Shown: positions 40,961-51,448, counted from the first letter of the stretch. The stretch: DNA of 64,000 nucleotides from [Actinomadura] parvosata subsp. kistnae (GCF_900323885.1 NZ_OOHJ01000022.1:1488001-1552000), one strand, 5' to 3'. The notes: generated from the letters alone by a model not told the origin. Numbers and translations are program-made.

Positions 40961-42835
40961 ATGATCGGCCGGGCCCCCGCCAGACTCCGCACACTGGCCA
41001 TGGCGACGACACTCTCGATCGCCGTCTTCGGCGCGACGACCGTCGCGACCACCGGGGCCGCCACAGCGGTGGCAGGAGTGGAGGACGAGGGCGCCGACTG
41101 CGCCGTGCCCGCCCTGCCCGACGCGGGCTCCTTACCCACCGTCTCCCGGCTCCCCGACCCCTTCACCAGGCTGAACGGCAGCCGCATCACCGCCAAGGCC
41201 GACTGGCGCTGCCGCCGCCAGGAGATCAAGAAGCTGGCGGAGAAATTCGTGTACGGCGAGAAGCCCGCCAAGCCGGCCGGCGTCACCGGCACGGTCTCCC
41301 GGACCGGCATCACCGTGAACGTCTCCCACAACGGCCGCAGCGCGAGCTTCTCGGCCGGGGTGGACCTGCCGAGCGGCACCGGCCCGTTCCCCGCCGTGGT
41401 CGTCCTGGGCGGGCTCGGCGCCGACACCGCCACCATCAAGGCGGCCGGCGCCGCCGTCATCAGCTACGACCCGCTCGCCGTCGGCCGCGAGGGCACCCCG
41501 CGCACCAGCAAGCAGGGCGCCTTCTACAGCATCTACGGCGCCTCCAGCAGCACCGGCATCCTGGCCGCCTGGGCGTGGGGCGTCAGCCGGATCATCGACG
41601 TCATCGAGCAGTCGGGCGGCAGTGTCCTGCGCGCCGACGCCACCGGCGTCACCGGCTGCTCCCGCTACGGCAAGGGCGCCTTCGTCGTCGGCGCCTTCGA
41701 CCAGCGCATCGCCCTGACCATGCCCATCGAGTCCGGCAGCGGCGGCGTGGCCGCCTTCCGCGCCATCCCCGGCGAGAGTGGCGCCCAGCCCCTGAGCAGC
41801 GCCTACTCCGAGCAGCCGTGGCTCGGCGACGCGTTCGGCTCCTTCACCGGCAGCCCCGGCCGGCTGCCCGTGGACACCCACGAGGTCGTCGGCATGATCG
41901 CCCCGCGCGGCCTGTTCATCATGGACAACCCGCACATCGACTGGCTCGCCGCCCGATCCGCGAGCGTCGCCGCCCTGGGCGGCGCCGAGATCTACAAGGC
42001 GCTGGGTGCCGGCGGCAACATCACGTACTGGTCGGACGTCCAGGACGGCACCCACTGCGCCACCCGCCCGGAATGGCGCACCCCCCTCCAGCAGAACATC
42101 CAGAAGTTCCTGCTGAACACCGGCTCCTCCACCGGCACGATGCGCATCGCGTCGAGCAAGAGCGGCAACCTCGCCGAGTGGCGCGACTGGACCACCCCCA
42201 CCCTCACCGACGGCGGCACCGACACCACCGCCCCCACCGCGCCCGGCACCCCCACCGCCTCCGCGACCACCTCCACCAGCACCACCCTGACCTGGACCGC
42301 CTCGACGGACGACACCGGCGTGACCGGCTACGACATCCTCCGCGCCCCCGGCACGACGGGCGGCACCTTCACCCAGGCGGGCACGTCGGCCACCACCACG
42401 TACACCGACACCGGCCTCACCCCCAACACCGCCTACCGCTACCAGGCCAGAGCCCGGGACGCCGCCGGCAACACCTCCCCCGCCTCCCCCACCGCCCAGA
42501 TCACCACCCAGCCCGGCCCCTCGACCGGCACCTGCACCGCCATCGGCACCGTCCAGACGCAGTGGCCGACCGGCTACGTCATCCAGCCCCTCACGATCAC
42601 CAACACCGGCACCTCCCCCATCACGAGCTGGACCGTCACCTTCACCCTCCCCGCCGGCCACACCCTGACCGGCTCCTGGAACGGCACCGTCACCACCAGC
42701 GGCCAGACCGTCACCATCAAGAACGTCGCCCACAACGGCACGATCGCGGCCGGCGCCGCCAACAGCACCGCCGGCTTCCAGGTGTCCCGCCCCAACGGCA
42801 ACACCTCACTCCCGTCCGGCTACACCTGCACCTGA
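40961..42835 (+). CDS. Secreted glucuronoyl esterase (CE15) with FN3 and CBM2
   Basis: 624 aa. Signal region ~1-38 (RTLAMATTLSIAVFGATTVATTGAATA). CE15 domain ~45-410 with GCSRYGKG elbow (Ser234), Glu257 in PIESGSG and His365 in DGTHC. FN3 linker domain ~420-512 (APGTPTASATTSTSTTLTW), Pro/Thr-rich joint, and C-terminal cellulose-type CBM2 ~515-624 (GYVIQPLTITNTG...TSWTVTF, closing CT...CTC disulfide pair). Hydrolyses lignin-glucuronoxylan ester links outside the cell, while the CBM holds it on cellulose. Start ATG 40961 (GTG 40958 also fits the GGAAGGGAG site). Confidence 0.88.
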   Translation: MIGRAPARLRTLAMATTLSIAVFGATTVATTGAATAVAGVEDEGADCAVPALPDAGSLPTVSRLPDPFTRLNGSRITAKADWRCRRQEIKKLAEKFVYGEKPAKPAGVTGTVSRTGITVNVSHNGRSASFSAGVDLPSGTGPFPAVVVLGGLGADTATIKAAGAAVISYDPLAVGREGTPRTSKQGAFYSIYGASSSTGILAAWAWGVSRIIDVIEQSGGSVLRADATGVTGCSRYGKGAFVVGAFDQRIALTMPIESGSGGVAAFRAIPGESGAQPLSSAYSEQPWLGDAFGSFTGSPGRLPVDTHEVVGMIAPRGLFIMDNPHIDWLAARSASVAALGGAEIYKALGAGGNITYWSDVQDGTHCATRPEWRTPLQQNIQKFLLNTGSSTGTMRIASSKSGNLAEWRDWTTPTLTDGGTDTTAPTAPGTPTASATTSTSTTLTWTASTDDTGVTGYDILRAPGTTGGTFTQAGTSATTTYTDTGLTPNTAYRYQARARDAAGNTSPASPTAQITTQPGPSTGTCTAIGTVQTQWPTGYVIQPLTITNTGTSPITSWTVTFTLPAGHTLTGSWNGTVTTSGQTVTIKNVAHNGTIAAGAANSTAGFQVSRPNGNTSLPSGYTCT

Positions 42836-42844
42836 CGCCGCACT

Positions 42845-43210
42845 CCCGGCCCGCCTCCTCGATCAGGTCACACAGCCCCGGGCCCAGCTCATCCCCCACC
42901 ATGCGCAACGCGAGCTCGGCCCGGGAGGCGAGGACAAGAGGCGGCACCCCGGCGACCAGGTCGGCATGGGCGAGCCGGTCGAGCCGCCGTGCAGGATGAT
43001 GTCGCGGCTGCGGTAGAGCCCGCGCAGAGAGATCTCGACGCGACGACGCACCCGGCCGAGCACCTGGGCACGCTCGGCGAGCAACGCCCGCAAGCGGGTG
43101 ACCGCCGCGACATCGCTGCCCCTGCGCCGCGGCGACGACCCGCTCACGCTCGTCGGTATCCCGAGCCTCGGTCAGCAAGGACTCCAGCGCCCTCCAAGCG
43201 CCGGCGACGG
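42845..43210 (-). pseudogene. Decayed gene (two frameshifts), HEPN/abortive-type fragment
   Basis: No intact gene is present, but coherent protein text jumps between frames on the minus strand. From right to left it reads WRALESLLTEARDTDERERVVA; then SDVAAVTRLRALLAERAQVLGRVRRRVEI and LYRSRDIILHGG; then LDRLAHADLVAGVPPLVLASRAELALRMVGDELG. The LYRxRDxxLHGG pattern is reminiscent of HEPN-type (RxxxxH) proteins; a join of HGG to LDRLAHADL implies a small deletion. Probably a remnant of a large gene. The part at 43215-43330 is low complexity (Glu/Gly-rich). Confidence 0.45.
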
Positions 43211-43350
43211 CGGGAGCGAGGAGGAGGAGGAGGAGGACGGGTCGCGTCCGGGGGAGTGCTCAGCATCTCGCTGCCTCGGGCCGCGTCACGTGCTGCGGGC
43301 AGCGGCGCCCCCGGTGGCTCGCCGCCCAGCCCGACGTGGTGGGGCACAAG

Positions 43351-43378
43351 GGTGTGGGCCCGGGTTCGGGCCCACACC
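43351..43378. terminator. Strong 12-bp-stem hairpin after ispG
   Basis: GGTGTGGGCCCG (43351-43362), loop GGTT, CGGGCCCACACC (43367-43378). It lies 11 nt beyond the ispG stop (43390, minus strand). Perfect pairing, no T-run. Confidence 0.75.
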
Positions 43379-43389
43379 AGCGGGTGCGG

Positions 43390-44556
<1,167 letters not shown>

Positions 44557-44595
44557 TTCAACCCTTACTGTGACGACGCTTTCCAGTTTAGGTAG

Positions 44596-45786
44596 CTAGC
44601 GGGACTGCCCGGCTGTGAGTTCGGCCGCACGGGCGCGAGCCCAGGCGTCGGCCGCCAGCACCTCTTCGACGGAGTCGGCGGGAGTCACCTGGTGCTCCTC
44701 GACGACCTTGGCCACGGTGTCGACGATGGCCAGGAACGGCAGCCCGCGCCGCAGGAACGCGTCGAGGCAGACCTCGTTGGCGGCGTTGTAGACGGCGGGT
44801 GCGGTGCCGCCCTCGCCGCCCACGTGCCTGGCCAGCGCGACCGCGGGGAACGCCAGGTCGTCGAGCGGCTCGAACGTCCAGGTGTGCGCCTTGGCCCAGT
44901 CGATGGGCCGCGCGGCGCCCGGCACGCGCCTGGGGTGGCTGAGCGCGAGGGCGATCGGCAGCCGCATGTCGGGCGGGCTGGCCTGGGCGATGGTGGAGCC
45001 GTCGACGTACTCGACCATGGAGTGGATGATCGACTGGGGGTGGACGACGACTTCGATGCGGTCGAAGCCGAGGTCGTAGAGCAGGTGTGCCTCGATCACC
45101 TCGAGGCCCTTGTTGACCAGGTTCGCGGAGTTGACCGTGATGTAGGGGCCCATCGACCAGGTGGGGTGGGCCAGGGCCATCTCGGGGGTGACGTCGGCCA
45201 TCTCCTCGCGTTTCATGCCCCTGAACGGCCCGCCGCTGGCGGTGATCACGAGCTGTTTGACGCTCGACGGGTCGTAGCCCTCGGGCCCGGCGGCCCACAG
45301 GCACTGCAGCACCGCCGAGTGCTCGGAGTCGACCGGGAGCAGCTGCCCGGGCCGGGCCAGCCGCTTGACCAGCGGCCCGCCGATGATCAGCGACTCCTTG
45401 TTGGCCAGCGCCAGCGATCTGCCCGCCTCCAGGGCGACGAGCGTGGAGGTGAGGCCGAGCGCGCCGGTGATGCCGTTGAGCACCACGTCGCACTGCCACG
45501 CGGCCACCTCGGCGACGCCCTCCGGGCCGCCCAGCACCGTGGGCGCGACGCCGTGCGCGGCCAGCGCGTCCTTCAGCGCGGGCACGGCCGTGGCGTCGGC
45601 CACCGCCACCGCCTCGGCGCCGAACCGCGCCGCCTGCGCGGCCAGCAGCTCGACCCTGCCGCCCCCCGCCGCGAGCGCGGCGACCCTGAAGCCGCCGGGG
45701 TTGGCGGCGATGACGTCGAGGGCCTGGGTGCCGATCGAGCCGGTGGAGCCGAGCACGACGACGGAGCGGAGGGTCTCTTCATGCAC
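44596..45786 (-). CDS. dxr: 1-deoxy-D-xylulose-5-phosphate reductoisomerase
   Basis: 396 aa. NADPH-dependent conversion of DXP to MEP, second step of the MEP pathway. Motifs: VVVLGSTGSIGTQALDVIAANP (NADPH), LALANKESLIIGG, VDSEHSAVLQCL, ITASGGPFRG, AHPTWSMG, and C-terminal YNAANEVCLDAFL. GTG 45786 is the best start: the upstream in-frame extension is non-coding in composition, and EETLRSVVVLGSTG matches the family N-terminus. Cotranscribed with ispG. Confidence 0.95.
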   Translation of the reverse strand: MHEETLRSVVVLGSTGSIGTQALDVIAANPGGFRVAALAAGGGRVELLAAQAARFGAEAVAVADATAVPALKDALAAHGVAPTVLGGPEGVAEVAAWQCDVVLNGITGALGLTSTLVALEAGRSLALANKESLIIGGPLVKRLARPGQLLPVDSEHSAVLQCLWAAGPEGYDPSSVKQLVITASGGPFRGMKREEMADVTPEMALAHPTWSMGPYITVNSANLVNKGLEVIEAHLLYDLGFDRIEVVVHPQSIIHSMVEYVDGSTIAQASPPDMRLPIALALSHPRRVPGAARPIDWAKAHTWTFEPLDDLAFPAVALARHVGGEGGTAPAVYNAANEVCLDAFLRRGLPFLAIVDTVAKVVEEHQVTPADSVEEVLAADAWARARAAELTAGQSR

Positions 45787-46175
45787 GTGTCCATTGTCCC
45801 CGCTGTAGGGCGCACTCGGGCACGCGGGACCCGTCGCCGCAAAATTCCCCCACTTTTGTGACGCCCGGGAATGCAGGGAGTTTATGCCGGAATATCGGCA
45901 TATCGGCATGCGCGTATCTTGAGATATTCGGATATTGCGGCAGCCATCCTCCCGCTCTCACCTGCGGGTTTGGGAGGTTCGTAATGCCGCGAGCACCAGG
46001 GGGTGAACGCACTCCACCACAGCGGTCCCGGGCGAGGAGCGAGCGCCGACAGGCCGACCGGTCTCGCCCCCATAATTCAGTGAACGGCTTCAATCAGCAC
46101 AAACCGCCCACGCACCCCGAGCAATTTACCGAAAGTAGTCACAAGAACACAACTCGTGGTGCACACTCGGGGGCC
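45787..46175. promoter_or_regulatory. Divergent dxr / protease promoter region, partly AT-rich
   Basis: 389 bp without a credible gene. The part 45880-45945 is the most AT-rich of the neighbourhood and has repeated ATATCGGCAT units (near 45893 and 45902) and a GATATTCGGATATT motif (45922-45936). Further on, CCTCCC (45948-45953) can pair with GGGAGG (45972-45977), an alternative to CCCGC (45951-45955) with GCGGG (45964-45968). These could be mutually exclusive hairpins in the protease leader. No riboswitch family recognised. Confidence 0.4.
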
Positions 46176-47270
46176 ATGACCTTGAGCACCCCCCTGCTTG
46201 CGGCGGCGCCGCTCCTAGCGGGGCTGATCGGCCCGACGCTTCTCGGCGCGGCACCCGGCCGCCAGCAGGCCGACCCACCGGCCGCCGCCCCCGCGCACAC
46301 GGCGGCCCGGCGGAGTGACATCGTCGAGCATGTCGCCGCCCGTACCGCCGCCGACCACCGGCGCGTGCTCGACTACTGGACGCCCGAGCGCATGGCCAAG
46401 GCCCTGCCGATCGGCCTGCTCGGCATCGTCACCGACGTGACCGACGGCGGCGACCTGCTGGGCGGCGTCACGGGCGGCCAGGGCGTGCGCACCGCCCCGA
46501 GCCTGACGGGCAAGAAGGCCGACCTGTCGCTGCCGCGCAAGCTCATGGGCTCGCACCACCTGACCGCGGCCAGGCCCGACACCAGCACGATCGGCTCCCG
46601 CTGGATCACCGGCGGCGCCGTGGCGCGGACCACGGGCCGGGTGTTCCTGACGGTGGCGGGGGCCGACTTCGTCTGCTCGGCGAGCACGGTGCGCAGCGCC
46701 AACAAGGATGTCGTGGTCACCGCCGGCCACTGCGTCAAGGACGGCGCCGGCGAGTGGGCGGCGAACTGGACGTTCGTCCCCGGCTACGGCACCAGCGGCC
46801 TGCGCCCGTACGGCCAGTACACGGCCCGCCGCATGTTCGTGGCCGGGCCCTGGTCGCGCAGCGGCGACGACAACTACGACGTCGGCATGGTCGCCCTCGG
46901 CACCGCGCACGGCAGGCACGTGGCCGACGTGGTGGGCACGCAGGAGATCGCCTTCAACGGCGGCCGGGGCGGGCAGGCGTTCGGCTTCGGCTATCCCGCC
47001 GACCCGCCGTACGACGGGGACCACCTGGTCTACTGCGCCGGCCGCCTGAAGAACGACCCGTACGGCCAGACCCGCGACCAGGGCCTCGGCTGCGACATGA
47101 CGGCGGGCGCCAGCGGCGGGCCGTGGATGACGGGGTTCGACACGGCCGGCGGCAAGGGCACGATCACGTCGCTGAGCAGCTTCAAGTACAGCGACGACCA
47201 GCGCACGATGTACGGCCCGTACTTCGGCGACGCGATCAAGGCCCTCTTCGAGACGGCACAGCGCGCCTGA
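46176..47270 (+). CDS. Secreted trypsin-like serine protease
   Basis: 364 aa. Signal-like N-terminus (MTLSTPLLAAAPLLAGLIGPTLLG), a ~100-aa pro-region, then an S1-type catalytic domain: TAGHCVKD (His), DNYDVGMVALG (Asp), MTAGASGGPWMTGF (Ser). Resembles V8/glutamyl-endopeptidase-like actinobacterial secreted proteases. ATG 46176 is chosen; the frame upstream is open but non-coding. Its last codons (ETAQRA, stop) begin the nine-copy 24-bp repeat. Convergent with the aldehyde dehydrogenase. Confidence 0.85.
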   Translation: MTLSTPLLAAAPLLAGLIGPTLLGAAPGRQQADPPAAAPAHTAARRSDIVEHVAARTAADHRRVLDYWTPERMAKALPIGLLGIVTDVTDGGDLLGGVTGGQGVRTAPSLTGKKADLSLPRKLMGSHHLTAARPDTSTIGSRWITGGAVARTTGRVFLTVAGADFVCSASTVRSANKDVVVTAGHCVKDGAGEWAANWTFVPGYGTSGLRPYGQYTARRMFVAGPWSRSGDDNYDVGMVALGTAHGRHVADVVGTQEIAFNGGRGGQAFGFGYPADPPYDGDHLVYCAGRLKNDPYGQTRDQGLGCDMTAGASGGPWMTGFDTAGGKGTITSLSSFKYSDDQRTMYGPYFGDAIKALFETAQRA

Positions 47271-47464
47271 CCGCAGACGGCACAGCGCGCCTGACCGCAG
47301 ACGGCACAGCGCGCCTGACCGCAGACGGCACAGCGCGCCTGACCGCAGACGGCACAGCGCGCCTGACCGCAGACGGCACAGCGCGCCTGACCGCAGACGG
47401 CACAGCGCGCCTGACCGCAGACGGCACAGCGCGCCTGACCGCAGACGGCACAGCGCGCCTGACC
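47252..47464. repeat. 24-bp tandem repeat, nine near-perfect copies, beginning inside the protease gene 3' end
   Basis: Unit GACGGCACAGCGCGCCTGAC + CGCA starts at 47252 and every 24 bp after; the ninth copy (47444) is 21 bp. The first copy contains the last codons and stop (TGA 47268-47270) of the protease. As 24 is a multiple of three, every copy keeps that frame and its stop. No spacers, so not CRISPR. Lies in the convergent gap before the aldehyde dehydrogenase stop (47513). Confidence 0.95.
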
Positions 47465-47512
47465 GTCAGTGAGCACGGGCGTCCTGAAGACCGCAGGACG
47501 CCCGGAGCCGTC

Positions 47513-48940
47513 TCAGAGCGTCAGCCCGGTCAGCACCATGACCTTCTCGTAGGTGTAGTCCTCCATCGCCGAGCGCAGCCCCTCGCGGCCGATCCCGGAG
47601 TCCTTGACCCCGCCGTACGGCATCTGGTCGGCCCGGTACGACGGCACGTCGCCGATGATCACCCCGCCCACCTCCAGCTCCCGGTTGGCGCGGAAGGCGG
47701 CGTCGAGCGACCGGGTGAACACGCCGGCCTGCAGCCCGTACTTGGAGTCGTTGACCATCGCGTACGCCTCGTCGATCGAGGCGGCCGGCTGCAGGATCAT
47801 GACGGGCCCGAACACCTCCTCGCACGCCACCTTGGCGTCGTGCGGGACGTCGGCCAGCACGGTCGGGGCCACGGTGGCGCCCTGGCGGGTGCCGCCGGCC
47901 AGCACCTTGGCGCCGGCGTCGACGGCTTCGCGCACCCACTGCTCGACCCGCTCGGCGGCGGCCTCGGAGACCAGCGGGCCGACCTGGGTCTTCTCGTCGG
48001 CGGGGTCGCCGGTGACGAGGGCGGACACCGCGGGCAGCAGGCGCTCGACGAACGCGTCGTACACGGGCTGCTCGACGATGACCCGCTGGACGGCGATGCA
48101 GCTCTGCCCGGCCTGGTAGTTGGAGTAGAGGGCGATGCGCTGGGCGGCCCAGTCGAGGTCGGCGTCGGCGAGCACGACGGCGGCGGCGTTGCCGCCCAGC
48201 TCCAGCGTGACGTGCTTGCGCGGCACCTGGTCGGCGATGGCGTAGCCGACGGGCGCGGAGCCGGTGAACGACACGACCGGCAGCCGCGGGTCGTGGACGA
48301 GGGCGGAGGCGCGCTCGTTCTCGATGGGCAGCACCGAGAACATGCCGGCGGGCAGGTCGGTCTCGGCGAGGATCTCGCCGAGCAGCAGTGACGACAGCGG
48401 CGTGGCGGGGGCGGGCTTGACGATGACGGGGGCGCCGACGGCGATGGCGGGGGCGACCTTGTGGGCGACCAGGTTCAGCGGGAAGTTGAACGGGGTGATC
48501 GCCAGCACGGGCCCCTTGGGGACGCGGGAGACGTAGGCCAGGCGCCCGGCGGCGGCCGGCTCGGTGTCGAGCCGCTGCACGTCGCCGGACCAGCGGCGGG
48601 TCTCCTCGGCGGCGAAGCGGAAGGTGGCCACGGCGCGCGCGACCTCGCCGCGGGCCCACACGATGGGCTTGCCGTTCTCGGCGGTGATGAGGTGGGCGAT
48701 CTCGTCGGCCCGCTCGGCGATCCGGCGCGAGACGTGGGCGAGGGCCTCGGCCCGTACGTGGACGGGCAGCGCGGCGGCCTGCCCCGCGACGGCTGCGGCG
48801 GCGGCGACGGCCTCCTCGATCTGCGCGTCGGTCGGCACGGAGTGCCTGCCGACCTCGCGGCCGTCGTGGGGGTTGGTGACGGTGAGCTCGGTGTCCCCGG
48901 TCGCGGCGCGGCCGGCCAGCCAGAAGGTACGCACGTCCAT
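47513..48940 (-). CDS. NAD(P)-dependent aldehyde dehydrogenase
   Basis: 475 aa. ALDH motifs: ITPFNFPLNLVAHKVAPAIAVGAPVIVKPAP, VSFTGSAPVG, LELGGNAA (Glu), YNYQAGQSCIAVQR-type catalytic Cys (SNYQAGQSC), EEVFGPV, and PYGGVKDSGIGREG. Ordinary length. Start ATG 48940. The substrate may be succinate-semialdehyde, lactaldehyde or an aromatic aldehyde; sequence does not decide. Divergent from a TetR gene (49232). Confidence 0.87.
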   Translation of the reverse strand: MDVRTFWLAGRAATGDTELTVTNPHDGREVGRHSVPTDAQIEEAVAAAAAVAGQAAALPVHVRAEALAHVSRRIAERADEIAHLITAENGKPIVWARGEVARAVATFRFAAEETRRWSGDVQRLDTEPAAAGRLAYVSRVPKGPVLAITPFNFPLNLVAHKVAPAIAVGAPVIVKPAPATPLSSLLLGEILAETDLPAGMFSVLPIENERASALVHDPRLPVVSFTGSAPVGYAIADQVPRKHVTLELGGNAAAVVLADADLDWAAQRIALYSNYQAGQSCIAVQRVIVEQPVYDAFVERLLPAVSALVTGDPADEKTQVGPLVSEAAAERVEQWVREAVDAGAKVLAGGTRQGATVAPTVLADVPHDAKVACEEVFGPVMILQPAASIDEAYAMVNDSKYGLQAGVFTRSLDAAFRANRELEVGGVIIGDVPSYRADQMPYGGVKDSGIGREGLRSAMEDYTYEKVMVLTGLTL

Positions 48941-49231
48941 GTCACCGACGTTATGCCAAAGCGTGGACCGGGGATTCACACCACGATGCACAAGACTTCC
49001 GCGAGGGCTCACCGTTAAGTACAAGCCCCGTTGTATACCCATGATGTAACAGAAGTAGACCCAATTCGGGATGTTTACCATGCGGAGTGGTTTGAGCGAT
49101 CTCCGCTATGGCTAAGTCACCGGGTGCGGGTCTCCAGCGCGGCGGGCCCCCGATCAGAAAGGCGTGGGCCCCGTGACCGAACAACGTGAGGTCACAAGGA
49201 CGCAGAGTTCCTTGGCCACCAGGGAGGTCTC
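48941..49231. promoter_or_regulatory. Divergent promoter region with TetR operator candidate GTGACC-N11-GGTCAC
   Basis: 291 bp, lower GC than its surroundings, no gene. Perfect six-base arms at 49173-49178 and 49190-49195 sit 37 nt before the TetR start. A second GC-rich inverted repeat lies just upstream (GGGCCCC near 49144 and 49166). Regulation of ALDH and TetR from here is inferred. Confidence 0.45.
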
Positions 49232-49858
49232 ATGACCTCGGCGCCTCTGGGGCTGCAGGGCGCCTACCTCATGGGTGAGCGCGCCGGTCACGACGAGCTG
49301 CGCTCCCGCCTTCTCGACGTCGCGGTGAACCTGCTGCGCACCGACGGCCCCGAGAGCCTGACCATGCGCCGCATCGCGGCCGAGGCGGGCTGCACGACGA
49401 CCGTCATCTACACCATGTTCGGCAACAGGGAGGGCTTGGCGGAGGCGCTCTATCTGGAGGGGTTCGAGCGCTTCCGCCGCTTCCTGGAGGCGGTGCCGCA
49501 GCGCCGCGACCCGCTGGAGCAGCTGCACGCGCTGGGCCCGGCCTACCGGCAGGCGTGCCTGTCGGAGCCCGGCTACTACAGCCTCATGTTCGAGCGCGCG
49601 ATCCCCGGCTTCGAGCCCAGCGAGCGCGCCCGGACCCTGGCCCGCGCCGCCCTGAACATCCTCGACCGCGTCATCGCCGACTGCATCTCGGCCGGCTACC
49701 TGATCCCGACCCAGCCGCGCAAGATCGCCGACGCGCTGTGGGCGGCCGCCCAGGGGGCGATCTCCCTGGAGCGGGCCGGGCACCTGCGCGACGGGCGCAC
49801 GTACGAGGCGGTGACCACGGCGGTCATCTGCTGCTACCTCGTCGAGAAGCAGAAGTAG
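49232..49858 (+). CDS. TetR-family regulator
   Basis: 208 aa. HTH in RSRLLDVAVNLLRTDGPESLTMRRIAAEAGCTTTVIYTMFGNREGLAEAL. The C-terminal domain is of the TetR_C_33/WHG type (LHALGPAYRQACLSEPGYYSLMFERAIPGF). Divergent from the aldehyde dehydrogenase, its likely target; convergent with PucR, overlapping it by 35 nt. Confidence 0.83.
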   Translation: MTSAPLGLQGAYLMGERAGHDELRSRLLDVAVNLLRTDGPESLTMRRIAAEAGCTTTVIYTMFGNREGLAEALYLEGFERFRRFLEAVPQRRDPLEQLHALGPAYRQACLSEPGYYSLMFERAIPGFEPSERARTLARAALNILDRVIADCISAGYLIPTQPRKIADALWAAAQGAISLERAGHLRDGRTYEAVTTAVICCYLVEKQK

Positions 49859-51371
49859 CCGAGCCTCTGGCCACCTCCAGCGCCAGCCACAGCTCCGCGC
49901 GCGTGCCCGGGTCGTCGAGGTCGCGGCCGAGCAGCTCGGCGACGCGCCGCATCCGGTAGCGCAGCGTGTGGCGGTGCACGCCGAGCTGCTGTGCCGCCGC
50001 GTCCCAGTGTCCGTTGCTGTCGAGGTACGCGCGCAGCGACGCGACCAGGTCGGCCCGGGAGCCGTACGTGGTGATCGGGGCCAGGACGGCGGCGGCGAAC
50101 GCCTGGGCGGCGGCCGGGTCCAGCAGGCCGAGCAGGCCCTGCCCGCTCAGCTCCCCGAACCTGACGAGCCTCCCCCTGCCGCGGGTGCGGCCCCGTGCCG
50201 CGTCCAGGGCGCGGCCGGCCTGGTCGAGGGCGTTGCCCAGGCCGGTCGCGTCGAGGTCGCACGGCAGGCTGGCGCCCACGGGTGCCCGCGCGGCCAGCGC
50301 CACCTCCTCGGCCGCGCTCTCGGGCACGAGTGCGACGGCGGCCTCCTCGGCCCGTCCTCCGTACGGGCCGAGCAGCGCGGCGAAGGCGTGCGTGCCGAAG
50401 GCGTCGAGGGCCGGCGGGTCCGCGGCGAGCACCACGACCGGTGGCTCGGGCAGGCGCCAGCCCAGCGCGCCCAGGACGGCGCCGGCCGGCTCGCGCTCCC
50501 CTGCCAGCAGCAGCTCCAGCACCGCCGTGCGGAGGCGGCGCTCGGCGGCGAGCTGGGCCCGGCCCTGCTCCATGGCCAGCGTGAGGAGGGAGCCGGCGGC
50601 GTTGATCACGGTGTGGGTGACGGGGGTGAAGGCGTGCGGGGCGCCGACGGCGAAGAAGCCGCGCGGACGCGCCCCGCCGCCGAGCGGCTGCACCACGACG
50701 TGCTCCCCGGGCCCGGAGAGCGCCAGGCTGGCCGGCAGCCGGTCTCCACCGCCGGCGTCAGAAGGGCGGCCGCGGCGGCGTGCGAGCTCGGCCGTGACCA
50801 GGGCCGTGTTCGCGCCGGGCGTCGCGTGACGGACCTCGCCGGACTCCTCCAGCAGCGCCGCCCAGCCGCCGACCTCCTTGGCGAGCCGGTCGATGACGGC
50901 GTGCACGCCCTCCGGCCGCAGCGCCGCCCGCGTCAGCCGGCCCTGGGCGGCGAAGGCGCGGCTGATCTCGTCGTACTGCTCGGCCGCCAGCAGCTCGCTG
51001 ACCGCCTTGCCGACCGCGATGAACGGCGTCTCGCGCGGCACCTCGAACAGCGGCAGCCCGGCCGACTCGGCCGCCTCGGCGAGGGCGGCCGGCACCTCCT
51101 CGTGGGAGACGCCGACGCCGAACCCGAGCCCGGCCACCCCCCGGTGCACGAGGCGGCCCACGTAGCCGGTGAGGTCGCCCTCCATCCGCAGGCCGGTGGT
51201 GAGCAGCAGTTCCCCGCCTTCGAGGTACGGTGTCGGGTCCGAGAGCTCGCTGACCGCGACCCAGCGCACGGCGGCGTCCAGCACCCCGGGGCGCGTGGTG
51301 CCGGCGACCGGCCGGAGGTTCATGCGGCGCGCGACGGTCTGGAGCGAAGGCGGCATGAGAAGTTTGTCCAT
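49824..51371 (-). CDS. PucR-family regulator of the gabT region
   Basis: 515 aa. N-terminal PucR domain (RPGVLDAAVRWVAVSELSDPTPYLEGGELLLTTGL), a middle GGDEF-like CdaR segment, and C-terminal HTH (LVASLRAYLDSNGHWDAAAQQLGVHRHTLRYRMRRVAELLGRDL). Divergent from a GABA transaminase with a 77-bp gap, a recurrent pairing in actinomycetes for GABA or polyamine catabolism, usually as an activator. Start ATG 51371 chosen; ATG 51356 possible. Confidence 0.87.
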   Translation of the reverse strand: MDKLLMPPSLQTVARRMNLRPVAGTTRPGVLDAAVRWVAVSELSDPTPYLEGGELLLTTGLRMEGDLTGYVGRLVHRGVAGLGFGVGVSHEEVPAALAEAAESAGLPLFEVPRETPFIAVGKAVSELLAAEQYDEISRAFAAQGRLTRAALRPEGVHAVIDRLAKEVGGWAALLEESGEVRHATPGANTALVTAELARRRGRPSDAGGGDRLPASLALSGPGEHVVVQPLGGGARPRGFFAVGAPHAFTPVTHTVINAAGSLLTLAMEQGRAQLAAERRLRTAVLELLLAGEREPAGAVLGALGWRLPEPPVVVLAADPPALDAFGTHAFAALLGPYGGRAEEAAVALVPESAAEEVALAARAPVGASLPCDLDATGLGNALDQAGRALDAARGRTRGRGRLVRFGELSGQGLLGLLDPAAAQAFAAAVLAPITTYGSRADLVASLRAYLDSNGHWDAAAQQLGVHRHTLRYRMRRVAELLGRDLDDPGTRAELWLALEVARGSATSASRRGSSR

Positions 51372-51448
51372 TCCGGCAAAGAGGAGCACTCCCAGTGTGA
51401 CATATCGACGTATCGGACCTGGCGGGAGGCCGCCGTACCGTCGGAGCC

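Noticed and set aside
45858..46175. N-terminal extension of the serine protease
   Set aside because: The open frame upstream has non-coding composition and would bury the signal peptide; ATG 46176 gives a proper secretion signal.
47252..47464. CRISPR array or repeat-protein gene at the nine-copy repeat
   Set aside because: There are no unique spacers; the units abut each other. The minus-strand frames through it encode only the repeat itself (CGQARCAV-like), with no start, ribosome site or composition of a gene.
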